Below, in pieces: positions 46,795 to 56,758 of a stretch of 64,000 nucleotides of DNA. A model generated the notes under the pieces. It worked only from the letters and a program-made list of their open reading frames with translations, did not search any database and was not told where the DNA came from. A program made the translations under genes and the position numbers. This DNA comes from Solicoccozyma terricola (lineage: Eukaryota; Basidiomycota; Tremellomycetes; Filobasidiales; Piskurozymaceae): the NCBI GenBank assembly GCA_001600875.1, contig BCLD01000001.1, positions 2,247,452 to 2,311,451 on the forward strand. The letters run 5' to 3'. Each line of letters opens with the position of its first letter. Position 1 is the first letter of the stretch.

Positions 46795-49251
46795 CTAGAG
46801 GTCTCCCTTGTAATCAGGCTGAAAGGTGGGAAAAAACAAATACGTTAATAAAGCAAGATGCTAGAACCGAAACAACAAAACCATCATGACTCACCCTGAG
46901 ACGACGAACGGTCTTACCGGCACGCCAGATCTCTTGGTCCTCGATCGCCTTAGTCTCCTTGGCAAAGTCTTCTCGGTAAGTCGGGCGGTTGTTGAACTCC
47001 AAAGATCGACGAGTTTCTGATCCGTCCTTGACACTGGCGTAAAGCTCTTGGAAGACGGGCTTGACGGCAGCGTGGAACTTTGGGTACCAATCAAGAGCAC
47101 CCCTTCGAGCGGTGGTAGAGCAGGCGTTGTACTGGGTGTGCCGCGGGGGGGGGGGGGGGGGGAGAGTTTTCAGATCAGTATGCGTTCGAAAAGGATAACA
47201 GTGAAGGGATAACATACCATGTAGTCCATACCGTACTTGCCGATCAAGGGGAAGAGAGACTGAGTGGCTTCCTCGACGGTCTCGTTGACTGCAAATGATG
47301 GGGGTAAAGCGTCAGAATGAACGGATATTTGAAGGAAACAGATTAACGTCTGTCACTCACAAGCCTCGGATGGAGAGTGGCCGTTCTCTCGGAGGACTTC
47401 GTCTGAGGGGAGGATTTTAAAAATTAAGGGTACCAGGTAAGCGTTCCGGACGAAACGAACTCTGGTTTGAGCAAGTAAGTGAAATCTCACATTGAGCAAG
47501 GAACATTCCTTGGATACCACCCATGAGCACACCACGTTCTCCGTAAAGCTATTGGAACGGTAACAGCAACACCTGATCAGTTCAGGTTCCGATCAACTCT
47601 GATTGCACGCGCGCGGAGGTACTCACACTAAGTTGGCGTTACAGAGACGAACAGAAGAGGGAAATTGTTGATGTCGAACCATCAGCGCTTCCATTCCCCT
47701 TCCCCACAAACAGCGCAGCTCGTTTCTAAGCGAAAGAAAAGATGAAACGTTTCACTCACTCACTCCGGACCTCCTTCTCAAAGGTGGTCTCGTAACAGTA
47801 ACCACTTCCAACAGCGATACCAAGAGCAACAGCCTTCTCCATTGCTTTCCCTGTAACATCTTGGAAAACGGCTACGGAGGAGTTGATACCTCGACCTTCA
47901 AGGAAAAGAGTTCGAACGGTACGACCGGAACCTTTTGGTGCGACGAGGATGACATCGACGTCAGTTGGTGGGATGACACCGGTCTGAAGTGGGGTAAAGA
48001 AAAAGAAAAAGAAAAAGAGGTGCAAGGAAAACGTTGTAAGTTCCCCAGTTCAAGATCCCAAAAAACTATTCAATTTAACCCCCCCGATTCCCCTGAAAAT
48101 ACCGGGTGGGGAACGGTTGGGGGGAAAAACGGGCGCATGCAAAAAAACACTCACGTCCTCCTTGTAAACTACGGAAAACCCGTGTGCAAAGTAAAGAGTT
48201 TTCCCCTTTGTGATAAGAGGTTTAATTTCCGGCCATGTAGCTGATTGAGCAGCATCGGAAAGGAGGTTCATGATGATTGTACCACGGTTGATAGCTTCCT
48301 CGATTGGGAAAAGAGACTCTCCTGGGACCTATTAGAGGGAATGAAAAAAAGAACCAAGAACGAAGGAAAAAAGAAAAGAAAAGAAATGCATACGAACACA
48401 ATCAGTATCTCGAACAACTCCATCGAATTCCCCCCGACCCCCCAAAAACCACATCACTTACCCAACCATCCTCCATTGCCTGCTTCCAACTCTCTCCACC
48501 CTCTCGAACACCAACGATAACTTTAAGACCGTTATCCCTTGCGTTGAGGGATTGACCGTGACCTTGAGATCCGTACCCGATCATGGCAAGAGTATCATTT
48601 TTGAAGTAACTGGGTGGTGGGAGGGCGATGATGGGATGGGATGGGAAGAAGGGGGGAAAAAAAAAAAAAAAAAAAAAAAAAACGGCGTGGTGTAAGTCAG
48701 ATGACGTCCTAATCTCCCTTTCTCTCTCTCATTCCGCAAAACACATCAAACCATACCCGCGTCATCCTCTCCTTCGTTGGAAGGACAAGGAGACAAAAGG
48801 GTTTTGACACAAAGTAGGAGAATCCATCATCACAACGCCGCGCGTCCTACTCACGCTTGCAACTTTTCAAGAGGCCAGTCGGATCGCTCGTAGATGGTCT
48901 CTGGGGTTCCAGCGAAATCAAGAGTCTTGACTCCGCGAGTGGCCTGCGTGGGGGGGGGGGGGGGGTGAGGGGGTGAGGAGAGGGGATGGAAGGGGATGGA
49001 AGGAGATGGAAAGAGGGATTGTAAGTACGGCGACGGTGTGTGTGTTTTTTCAAAATAACCCCATCTCATCCCAATCTCCAACCACTCACACCCATGGCCA
49101 TCTTCGCAACGTTGTTGCTGACATTCGACCTGACTGCCTGATTAGCGAGAAGGGAGAATGAACGCTTTGCGACCTGGACTTTTGGGGTTGCTGTCGCGGC
49201 TTTGACGGCCTGCTTGAGGGTGTTGCGTGTAGCAGCGGTACGGAAGGACAT
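46795..49251 (-). CDS. ILV5: Ketol-acid reductoisomerase, mitochondrial
   Basis: NADPH-dependent second step of valine/isoleucine/leucine synthesis, in mitochondria. Exons: 49251-49090, 48943-48855, 48609-48462, 48328-48155, 47983-47760, 47627 (single nucleotide), 47548-47491, 47402-47361, 47288-47218, 47131-46895, 46818-46795 (409 aa). N-terminal presequence ([19 protein letters not shown]), NADP-binding [80 protein letters not shown], and C-terminal domain [19 protein letters not shown] and [23 protein letters not shown]. The universally conserved SDLYGERG can be joined only if one T at 47627 is used as an exon between two introns (132 and 78 nt); with it the exons sum to 1230 nt. Introns hold poly-C and poly-T runs. 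Confidence 0.95.
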
Positions 49252-49696
49252 GATGTGGATGGAGTGGATGGAGTGGATGGGGTGGATGGGGTGGATATGG
49301 ATGTGTGGATGTGGATGTGTGATGTGTACTGATGTGTCCGACGGGGTGGCTTGAGGATATAGTTTGTGAAAAAGTGAGAATGACTCGCGCTCTTTCGGCC
49401 CCGCCCAGCCCTACCCACCGTTTCGGGTGAAGAAAGGCGGGGGGAGGGGGGGGGGAATGACGTGTATTACAAGCAGAATACAGTGATAAGGGAGACCTGC
49501 GACAGATGACGGGTAATTCATCACAGGCGGGACATTGATAAGGGATTGATAAGGACGGCAGCAGCTCATTGCACGTTCGCGCAAGGACGACGTGACGTGT
49601 ATTGCTCGCGACGCAGTGGCAAGAATAGAGGGGAGGCTTTCATCTTTTCAAACTAACAGACACAGAGGGCGGTGTTTATGACCAAACACGCGGTTA
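49252..49696. other. ILV5 promoter plus repeat A
   Basis: GGATG simple repeat at about 49255-49320 and a G-rich run near 49440-49455; then repeat A copy 1 at 49458-49544. No gene seen. Confidence 0.5.
49458..49544. repeat. Repeat A, copy 1
   Basis: About 87 bp aligning with 51450-51534: both run from TGACGTGTAT through GATGACG(G/T)GTAATTCAT to ATTG(A/G)TAAGGG, with several substitutions and small indels. Confidence 0.7.
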
Positions 49697-50824
49697 TCAT
49701 TCCCATGAACCACCTATCGGCTGGAAACTTTCGGATGTCACTGGGTCCTCAAACTCCTCGCATGTATCTGATGAATACAGGAGCGACGTAAACGAAAATG
49801 TCTCACTTTGCTCCATGGTTCCTTCCACAGATGATGGTGGTTCGATGATCCCGATAGAGGGAGGGATTGAAGTGGATGAATGTGAATTCGTCGTTTCGGG
49901 GTAAGCTTGCTGATTGCCGGCCACTCGATTGCGTGAATCATTCCTCGCGTTCGCTTGTTGCATCTCTAATTCCTCCCTTTTTTTTTTTTTTTCCTCGCGC
50001 CATGTTCTTGATCTCTGTGTGGTCTCCGGCACATCGTCTGGCCCATCTAGGTTAATCAATCCGGCCGCCTTTAATGCCGCCTTTAATGCCTCCCTGTGTG
50101 ATTTTTCTTTATCGCGATGTCTCTGTGATCTTACTTTGCTGTCTCGCTTCTTTCGTTCGGCCGGTGACAGACACTCTGTCATCGTATTTGATAAATCAAT
50201 TCCGGGGGCTGGGGCAATAGCAAGGAAATGGCCATGTGAAAATCGATTTGGCTCCTGGAACGGTGTCCGCGATGAATCACCTTGTTCAGTGGTTCCTACC
50301 TCAGATACTGGTCTTTCGATGCTCCAACTAGAAGGAAGGGGGAGGGTTGAAGTGTTCGTTCCGTCCCATGTAGGTACATTGTTACCATTGTCAACCCACT
50401 GGCCGTTTCTATCGATATACCCGGGGGTTGCATAAACATAACCGTACGACTGATTCGAAAATCGAATAACTGGTTGAGTGGTTCCTACGCTAGATACTGG
50501 TAGTCTGGTGATCAAGCTAGAAGGAAGAGGGTTGATTGAACCGAACGAAAAGGTATTGTTCGATTCGGGGTAACCTGACTGAGTGCCGGCCACTGCATTG
50601 GGTAGATCATCCCACGCATTCATTAGTTCGATCCCTAATCCCTCCGCCGCTTGTACTGGTTGCTCTGCCTGATATTCGGCGTGCAGAATGGCCGCCTCAA
50701 GCATAGCTTCATCTTCCTCTTGCCTTTTTTTGTTTCTTTTGCGATATTCCCTGTTCTGTCCATTTTTTTTCAAGCGTTTGCGATCAGCTTCACGCTCTTC
50801 GTCCGATGGCTGCTTCTCTGCCAT
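49697..50824 (-). CDS. Orphan protein with basic modules and internal repeats
   Basis: Not recognised. Single exon, 375 aa. Three similar modules: a Lys/Arg-rich helix (RKRLKKNGQNREYRKRNKKR, about 15-34; ERKKRDSKVRSQRHRDKEK, about 223-241; WREEKKKKREELEM) and a Ser/Pro segment of the form YPExxN...PSS...VSSVGTTQ, repeated as SSWSIERPVSEVGTTEQ and PSSVEGTMEQ. It could be nucleic-acid binding (inference from charge only). A 15-A run in the coding strand (plus 49978-49992) encodes the KKKK. A TATA element (cttatatat, 50915-50923) lies about 95 nt upstream of the ATG. It belongs to unit 1 of a tandem duplication. Confidence 0.65.
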   Translation of the reverse strand: MAEKQPSDEEREADRKRLKKNGQNREYRKRNKKRQEEDEAMLEAAILHAEYQAEQPVQAAEGLGIELMNAWDDLPNAVAGTQSGYPESNNTFSFGSINPLPSSLITRLPVSSVGTTQPVIRFSNQSYGYVYATPGYIDRNGQWVDNGNNVPTWDGTNTSTLPLPSSWSIERPVSEVGTTEQGDSSRTPFQEPNRFSHGHFLAIAPAPGIDLSNTMTECLSPAERKKRDSKVRSQRHRDKEKSHREALKAALKAAGLINLDGPDDVPETTQRSRTWREEKKKKREELEMQQANARNDSRNRVAGNQQAYPETTNSHSSTSIPPSIGIIEPPSSVEGTMEQSETFSFTSLLYSSDTCEEFEDPVTSESFQPIGGSWE

Positions 50825-50914
50825 CCTATTTGATAGGTTGGATTTGGGGGGCTTGAGTAATGAGTGATGCGTATCAAACTACCTCTTCCATCTCCCTCGC
50901 ACAAGCATGCCTTT

Positions 50915-50923
50915 CTTATATAT
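50915..50923 (-). promoter_or_regulatory. TATA box of orphan gene
   Basis: ATATATAAG on the minus strand about 95 nt upstream of the ATG at 50824; the neighbouring orphan (ATG 52780) has one at 52885-52894, about 106 nt upstream. Confidence 0.45.
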
Positions 50924-51120
50924 GTGCACCGTACACTAATTGCCAAGTCAATTTTTCTTACTCTGAAACAATACCTTCGACAAAGGAGATTATCCAATTT
51001 GAACTCAGCCCAGATCCTGCATGCTAATGAGAAATTGAGAACCAATGTCCCTTATCTTCAAGTAAAAGTTTCAAGGTAGATATTATACAGCGTGCGGCCT
51101 CCGCGGAGATTCGTCACCTT

Positions 51121-51443
51121 GATGAAAGGGTCGCAGCTATATCCCTTTGAGGGGTCAAGGGTCATATCGGAAACACTGTAATAAGTAGGTCTAGCCAAAG
51201 TAATCATACACCATGGACCGATCATGACCCGCCACCGGGAAAAGTTGTATGTCCTCCTAGAGCCGCGCGGGTGTTGATATATTCTCATCCAGCCCTGTAT
51301 GTAGGTGGATCACCCGACGATATACTTTGCCGATTTCCGAATAATCCAACATTGTCGTCAATCGGACCGTCTGCAACAGTTCACCAACATCATCTTGGTA
51401 GGACGTTGAAACGTCGTTCCATGGTCACGTACCCTTTGACGGG
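51121..51443. repeat. Repeat B, copy 1
   Basis: About 320 bp aligning in direct orientation with 53218-53537. Long shared blocks include GCGCGGGTGTTGATATATT, ATGTAGGTGGATCACCCGAC and CATCTTGGTAGGAC; differences are substitutions plus indels of up to 12 nt. Repeat A copy 2 follows directly. Confidence 0.9.
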
Positions 51444-51449
51444 TGAGTA

Positions 51450-51534
51450 TGACGTGTATAGTGAGAGTAACATTAACAAGGGAATGCCGCAGAGGGATGA
51501 CGTGTAATTCATTACAGGGGGCTATTGGTAAGGG
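51450..51534. repeat. Repeat A, copy 2
   Basis: Aligns with 49458-49544; its end (GTAAGGG) is the target site duplicated by the MITE. Confidence 0.7.
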
Positions 51535-52025
51535 CTACGATCCACAAACTACACTACACTACACTTTTTGCCCTTTGTAGTGTAGTGTAGTGATCTGAGA
51601 AATGACTTACTACACTACGTAGTGTAGTGATTCAAAAATGTAGTGATTTATGTAGTGTAGTTAACTACATGTAGTGATTCTAGGTTACATAACCCATTTC
51701 TAACACCCTTTGCACTTTGTTGCCCTAGAAAGTGAGTGGGACCTTGGAATTGCAACTAAAAGCAGCTGTAAAGACAGTTTGCTTCTGATGCAAGCACTCT
51801 TGTGGACCAGAGAATGTATTTTGAGCATTGTAGATTGAGCATGGGAGTGGAAGGGATCAAAAAATGTAGTGATTCACAGTCACTACACTACACTACATTT
51901 CAGCTAACAGTGTAGTGAAGTGTAGTGATCTCTGGAGTGTAGTGTAGTGATGGTCAACTACACTACAAAATCACTACATTACACTACACTACGCACTACA
52001 GTGTAGTGTAGTTTGTGGATCGTAG
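51535..52025. mobile_element. MITE-like non-autonomous DNA transposon, 491 bp
   Basis: Perfect 26-bp terminal inverted repeats (51535-51560 starting CTACGATCCACAAAC, and 52000-52025 ending GTTTGTGGATCGTAG). A 7-bp direct repeat GTAAGGG flanks both ends (51528-51534 and 52026-52032). Subterminal zones on both sides are packed with ACTACACT/AGTGTAGT motifs in both orientations (51550-51680 and 51865-52010); the centre (51681-51864) is unique. No coding capacity. Superfamily uncertain: subterminal repeats suit hAT-like elements, but a 7-bp duplication is not the classic 8. Confidence 0.9.
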
Positions 52026-52240
52026 GTAAGGGAATGCTACGCGGAATGAGAGGAAGGGGTGGAAGAGATGCAAGGTATCTCTATTACAGCGTTGAATGGT
52101 GTACTTGGCTTGACGATCGCAGGGGGTCTACCCAGGTACATGTCACAATCTGATTCAGCTTCACCCGTTGCTCGTGTGGCACTTCAAATCACTCAGGGCT
52201 TACCTATGGTTACGTATCAGTGATCCAGCCTACCTACCGT

Positions 52241-52780
52241 TTAGAACTGTAATGTCGCAGTCGACGCAGACATTCGAGAACCTGGGTTCTTGCTACGCGT
52301 ATTATAAGAATGACACGTTTCGGCGCGAGGTTCTGACAATTCGAGGGATCCATCGTTAGATCGTGGTATCCAATCCGAAACCTCTATTGTATCCCTAATA
52401 TCAGACGACTGCTGTCTATGCGTAACGTAAGGACCAGACGTTTCGGCGAGGGGTTCTGACGATTCGAGGGATCCNTCGTTAGATGGTGATATCCAATCCG
52501 AAACCTCTATTGTATCCCTAATATCAGACGACTGCTGTCTATGCGTATCGTAAGGACCAGACGTTTCGGCGAGGGGTTCTGACGATTCGAGGAATCCGTC
52601 GTCAAATGCTAGTATCGAATCCGACACCTCTCTTGTACTTTCAGCAATAGAAGCCTCCTCTCCAGCTCTCCTCGCATCATTCCTTGCCTTGATTTCTCTA
52701 AGGCGTTGTTGCCTTGCCGTGTATTTCACATTTTGGACTCTATTGGCCTTCTTGGATCCGGAGACTCTTGGTAAATCCAT
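52241..52780 (-). CDS. Orphan protein with three tandem about 40-residue repeats
   Basis: Not recognised. Single exon, 179 aa, one N. A basic N-terminus (SGSKKANRVQNVKYTARQQR..., residues 7-40) precedes three tandem units beginning VSD(S/W)I and containing ESSEPLAETSGPY and THRQQSSDIRDTIE; the third is truncated (AETCHSYNTR). At DNA level the first two units are nearly identical (about 52400-52590), indicating recent expansion. Lies in unit 2 of the tandem duplication, opposite the position of the 375-aa orphan in unit 1, so the two may be diverged paralogues. Confidence 0.6.
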   Translation of the reverse strand: MDLPRVSGSKKANRVQNVKYTARQQRLREIKARNDARRAGEEASIAESTREVSDSILAFDDGFLESSEPLAETSGPYDTHRQQSSDIRDTIEVSDWISPSNXGSLESSEPLAETSGPYVTHRQQSSDIRDTIEVSDWIPRSNDGSLELSEPRAETCHSYNTRSKNPGSRMSASTATLQF

Positions 52781-53217
52781 TGTTGATCGTTGGGGCTAGA
52801 TAGTTTGATGATATATTGGCTCTCCACGGGGGATATTGTTTTAGGTGAAAGGCTCCCTTCCGTAACCCACATCTGGCTAACGTCTTATATATATTCCTCT
52901 CCAGTAACTCCATTCTAAGAATGCTCGTTTCTTTGAACTCAGACCTCGAAAAAAACGAGAAAAACAGGTTAGGTTAATTTGATTGTCAGCTCAGGGGCAG
53001 CCTTTGCATCTCCGATTTCTGTTTCATATCATCCACAGGCTTTCGCCACGGCGGACTTTCTTCGGTCGCCGCGTCATTGAGAAGAAAGGAACGCGGTAGA
53101 TGAGCAAACTCCAGAGCGAGTAGATGGTTTGAGGTGAAAAATTGGGTTGACGACGAATGAGAGGCGGTCTCGGAGTAAGCTCCGGGTCCGGAGCTTCACT
53201 CCGTTTGGCCGAGGCTG
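52781..53217. other. Orphan promoter and spacer
   Basis: TATA-like stretch at 52885-52894; no gene. A 100-codon minus-strand frame (53376-53074) crosses into repeat B and has no counterpart in the other copy, where it is frameshifted. Confidence 0.45.
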
Positions 53218-53537
53218 GATCAAAGGTACGCAACCGCTGCATCCCTTTGCGGGGTTCAATATCGGGAAACGGTAAAAATCGGTCCAGCCGAAGTAACCAT
53301 ATACCATGGGAGCGATCATGACCCCGCCACCGGGAACGTTGTATGTCCCGCGCCGCGCGGGTGTTGATATATTCATCCAGCCCTATATGTAGGTGGATCA
53401 CCCGACGGTGTACTTTGGGGGTTTCCTTCCGTCCATGTAAATGGATAATCCAACACTGTCGTCAATCGGACCATCTGCAACAGTCCACGAACCTCATCTT
53501 GGTAGGACGCGTTCCATGGTCACGTAACCTTGGGCGG
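53218..53537. repeat. Repeat B, copy 2
   Basis: Direct diverged copy of 51121-51443; ends about 95 bp before the aldolase start codon, so it probably forms part of that gene's promoter. Confidence 0.9.
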
Positions 53538-53631
53538 TAGAAGCGCGCCACCCGGAGATCGCCGACGATTGATAGATCTGTCTCCCGAACATTGTTCGTT
53601 CCTCTCGACATCTTGCTGCTACCAGTACCTC

Positions 53632-54862
53632 ATGCTTCGATCGACGTCGAGGTCCACACAGGCATCAGTTCGCTCTATTACAGGTTCACTTGGCTATCCA
53701 GCTTCACGCCAGACTCGCCATACCTACTTGAGCATGTCTTACGGCAACTTCTCAGTCAACCTCAATGGCCCACGTCCAGGCGAGCTGTTCGGCCTCCACA
53801 AGCATCTTGCGCGAACGAAGGACTTGAAGGATGGGCAGACTAAGAAGCCAGTGATTGGTGAGTGTTCTCGAGCCCACTATGTAAATTCATTCCGATCTCA
53901 CAACTCTTCCTACCAGGCTCATGGCTTCAACTACCCGGTGCGAATCTCGCCCGAATGACAGCAAACCAAGGCTTCGATTTCATCCTCATCGATGCTGAGC
54001 ACGGGGACATTTCAGATGCAGAGATGCACAATCAGGTAGCAGCTATTGGTGCCATTGACGGATGTAGTCCAATGGTCCGCATTCCAGCGCCGGAACAGTT
54101 CTTGGTCAAAAGAGCGTTAGATACCGGCGCCCATGGATTGCTGTGTCCCATGATGTCGACGGCGGTGAGTGTACCGGGGGAGGGGGGGGGGGGGGGGGGC
54201 AGGGGTGCCAACTCTATAGTGGCCACTGACAAGAACGTCACTACATGCCAGGAGGAAGCTCGTCGATTCGTATCATACGCCAAATTTCCATCCCTACTAT
54301 CTAACCGCCCGTCACCTTCCAACACGGACACCTCTCCCTATGCCCTCCTCAATGGCGTCCGCGGCGCTGGCTCACCCTTCGCTCCTGCCGTATTCAAGCA
54401 GTCTATGGCGGACTACCTTGCTACCGCCAACCAAAATATCCTGCTAGCCGTTCAGATCGAGACAGAGGAAGGACTAGCCAACTGCGAGGAAATTGCGAAA
54501 GTTCAAGGCATTGATATGCTCTTTGTCGGACCAAATGATCTTTGTAGCTCGATGGGGTATCCACCGCTTGATCATCCCAAAGTACCTGAAGTACAAGCGG
54601 CAATTGATAGAATTCTGAAAGCAGCTCATGCTGCCGGAAAGTATGCGGGGATGTTCTGCGTAACGCCCGAGCAGGTGAGCACCGAACAGAGGAATGTAAG
54701 CTTCACGTCTACAGCGGGGGATTGATGGAGATGGTGCAATATCTGTCACAGGTCCTGCAACGCGCGGAGCAGGGATTCGACTTTATGAATCTAGGAGCGG
54801 ACACGGTGGCTATCACGTCGTGGAACAGCGCCGCATTGACGGCGGTTAAAGATCTAAGATGA
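53632..54862 (+). CDS. HpcH/HpaI-family aldolase
   Basis: Class II metal-dependent aldolase of the HpcH/HpaI (2-keto-3-deoxy acid, RhmA-like) family; probably cleaves a 2-oxo-4-hydroxy acid to pyruvate plus an aldehyde. Exons: 53632-53857, 53917-54164, 54252-54674, 54752-54862 (335 aa). Motifs: GSWLQLPGANLARM, FILIDAEHGDIS (catalytic/metal region), MVRIPAPEQFLVKRALDTGAHGLLCPM, NGVRGAGSPFAP, AVQIETEEGLANCEEI (metal Glu) and FVGPNDLCSSMGYP. The Ser/Arg-rich N-terminus (LRSTSRSTQASVRS) looks like a mitochondrial presequence; an internal Met at 53734 would give a cytosolic form. Intron 2 has a poly-G run on the coding strand, opposite to the usual poly-C. Substrate not assignable. Confidence 0.9.
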
Positions 54863-54946
54863 GGATGTGCTCGTCCGTGTATGGTATATGTCATGAGATT
54901 ATAGCATCCCGCCATATCTTACACTTATCATTATTCTTTACCTTCA

Positions 54947-56345
54947 TCACTTGCGACCTGCAGCGGCTGCTTTTATTCCTCGCGCTACATCGTCCCTCAA
55001 CTGATCGACACAAAGTACCTGCATGAGTCCAGCTGGGGACCGATCTCAATAGTGTCCACCTAACTCACCGCTTGCGAAATAACATTCTTCTCCGCAAAGT
55101 AAGCCACCATCATCTCCTTTGCCACCCAAGCGTCGTCTAGTGTGCCAAGGACCTTGCCCTGGGAGGATGCAGGAATTATCAGCACATATTGAATGGATTA
55201 GGATCCCTTATCTTCTCACCTCGTATTCTACGGCAAGACTACCTTTGGATGTTCGGACTAGCAGAAGTTCCTTGCCTTTTGGTAGTGAAGTGTTGGGGAA
55301 GAAGGATTTGAATTGCTGGATGGCGTGGGAAATGCGCTGTAGCAGGTTACGCCGAAAAAGGGTTTAGTTGGATATACAGCAAAAGAGAGTAGGACCTATC
55401 CGTACCTCCTCATCCGATGAAGTGATCGCAGATGCTTTGGCTGCGATCTTTTGACGTGCTGCAAGAGCTCTGGTGAACCCGTCTCGAAGATGCTTCGATG
55501 TTGGGAGGGGCGTCAGCGTTTATCCGGTTTGCCATTTTATGACATCCCTGATCTTACAGAAAAGTCCGTGTTACGGGACGGCACTTTTAGGGGATGGTGG
55601 ACACAATCAGCGTCACAAGGTCGACTCGGCAGTGCGATCGACTCACCAATACGTATCGCACACGCAACAGGCCCTGAAAGCAGATCTTCAAAATACTTCT
55701 CTTCGCTTGGCTGTTAGAAGTCAAGGGTAAGATTGGCCATAGTGTCCGAAGTTCTACCAGTCTTGAAAACATACATTGCCTGCAATCGTCCCCACTCGAC
55801 TCAGAGTCTCTTCATCGAGGTAAAATCCCGCTCCATACACCTTTACTCGTAGAAATGAAACGGTTCGTACTCCCACGCCGACAAGCTGAAGCGCTTGCGT
55901 GGAAATCGGAGTGACCTGAGTGGGAAAGAAGATCCCGGTTGACTTCTCAACTGCGGTGCAACCGGTGTCAGATGAGATATGTGGGGGGACGTTACGATGT
56001 TGCTTACGGATCGGAGCGTTGGGGTCGGTCACAACAGGTGCGTCAGCATAAACCATTGGCAGCCACCTCTCTAGATTCCCTGCATGTCAGGAGGACGGAC
56101 GTTATGACAAGAACTCTAGCTCAGCTACCAGATAACTCACCAGAGACTTGAGACATGGACCATATGCCGACAGCGGCGCCACCAACAGCAGCTGCGGCCC
56201 ACCATGGTTTGGCACTCTCCATTTTCCACGCTGAGCTGCCGAATTTCCGCATTTGACGTGGACATCGATGCGAGACTGGTCTGGAGCTGGCAGACCTTCG
56301 GCCCACCCGAAGCAGCAGTTGGATAGGTTGCTTTGAGGATGGCAT
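54947..56345 (-). CDS. AIM18: Chalcone-isomerase-like mitochondrial protein (AIM18/AIM46 type)
   Basis: Fungal chalcone-isomerase-fold protein of mitochondria; family members bind fatty acid or heme and have no known flavonoid role. Exons: 56345-56141, 56079-55775, 55710-55647, 55584-55558 (27 nt), 55492-55406, 55336-55220, 55158-55079, 55018-54947 (318 aa). Basic N-terminus (LLLRVGRRSASSRPVSHRCPRQMRK) then a membrane segment (WWAAAAVGGAAVGIW). Domain blocks: TGIFFPTQ, QLVGVGVRTVSFLRVKVYGAGFYLD, NTDFSHLRDGFTRAL, FKSFFPNTSLPKGKELLLVRTSKGSLAVEYEGKVLGTL, and DAWVAKEMMVAYFAEKNVIS. It converges on the aldolase with only 84 bp between stops. Confidence 0.88.
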
Positions 56346-56758
56346 GATGAATATCTGATGGAATGCTGTGAATGTTCCGTGAAGCCCCGACTTGGGTCAG
56401 TTGGTTGGAACCTCTTGAACCTCCACCGGCCACGTGCTCCCGAGTTGTCCACGTCAACCACCTCAACCACCACATCTGCAGGTTGCCCATTCACGAACAC
56501 CATTCGCACTCATTTTACTTGGTTACATGCTACTTTAGTCCTTGTTCGTCGTTCGTCGTACTGCTAGATCCCAACACTTTCGCATCAATCACTGTGAGCC
56601 CCGGATGTCTCGTCTTTTTAAGTCCACCTGTTACCGCTTTCCCCGATCCCATCTACACTTTTCCGATGCTCCTCCTGTCCTGGTCGTCAATCTGCGAATC
56701 AGGATTGTCATGTCAATAAGGGAAACACGATGCGAGGTATGTCACATCCACTCACTTT
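56346..56758. other. AIM18 promoter, no gene seen
   Basis: Tandem minus-strand genes on both sides; CACCTCAACCACCACATC-like C/A-rich stretch near 56455-56475. Nothing else seen. Confidence 0.45.

Noticed and set aside
53024..53401. Minus-strand frames in repeat B copy 2 as a gene
   Set aside because: The corresponding reading is frameshifted in copy 1 and matches no known family.
51121..53537. Repeat B copies as LTRs of a retrotransposon
   Set aside because: No TG...CA ends, primer-binding site, polypurine tract or pol gene; repeat A placement fits a tandem gene duplication better.
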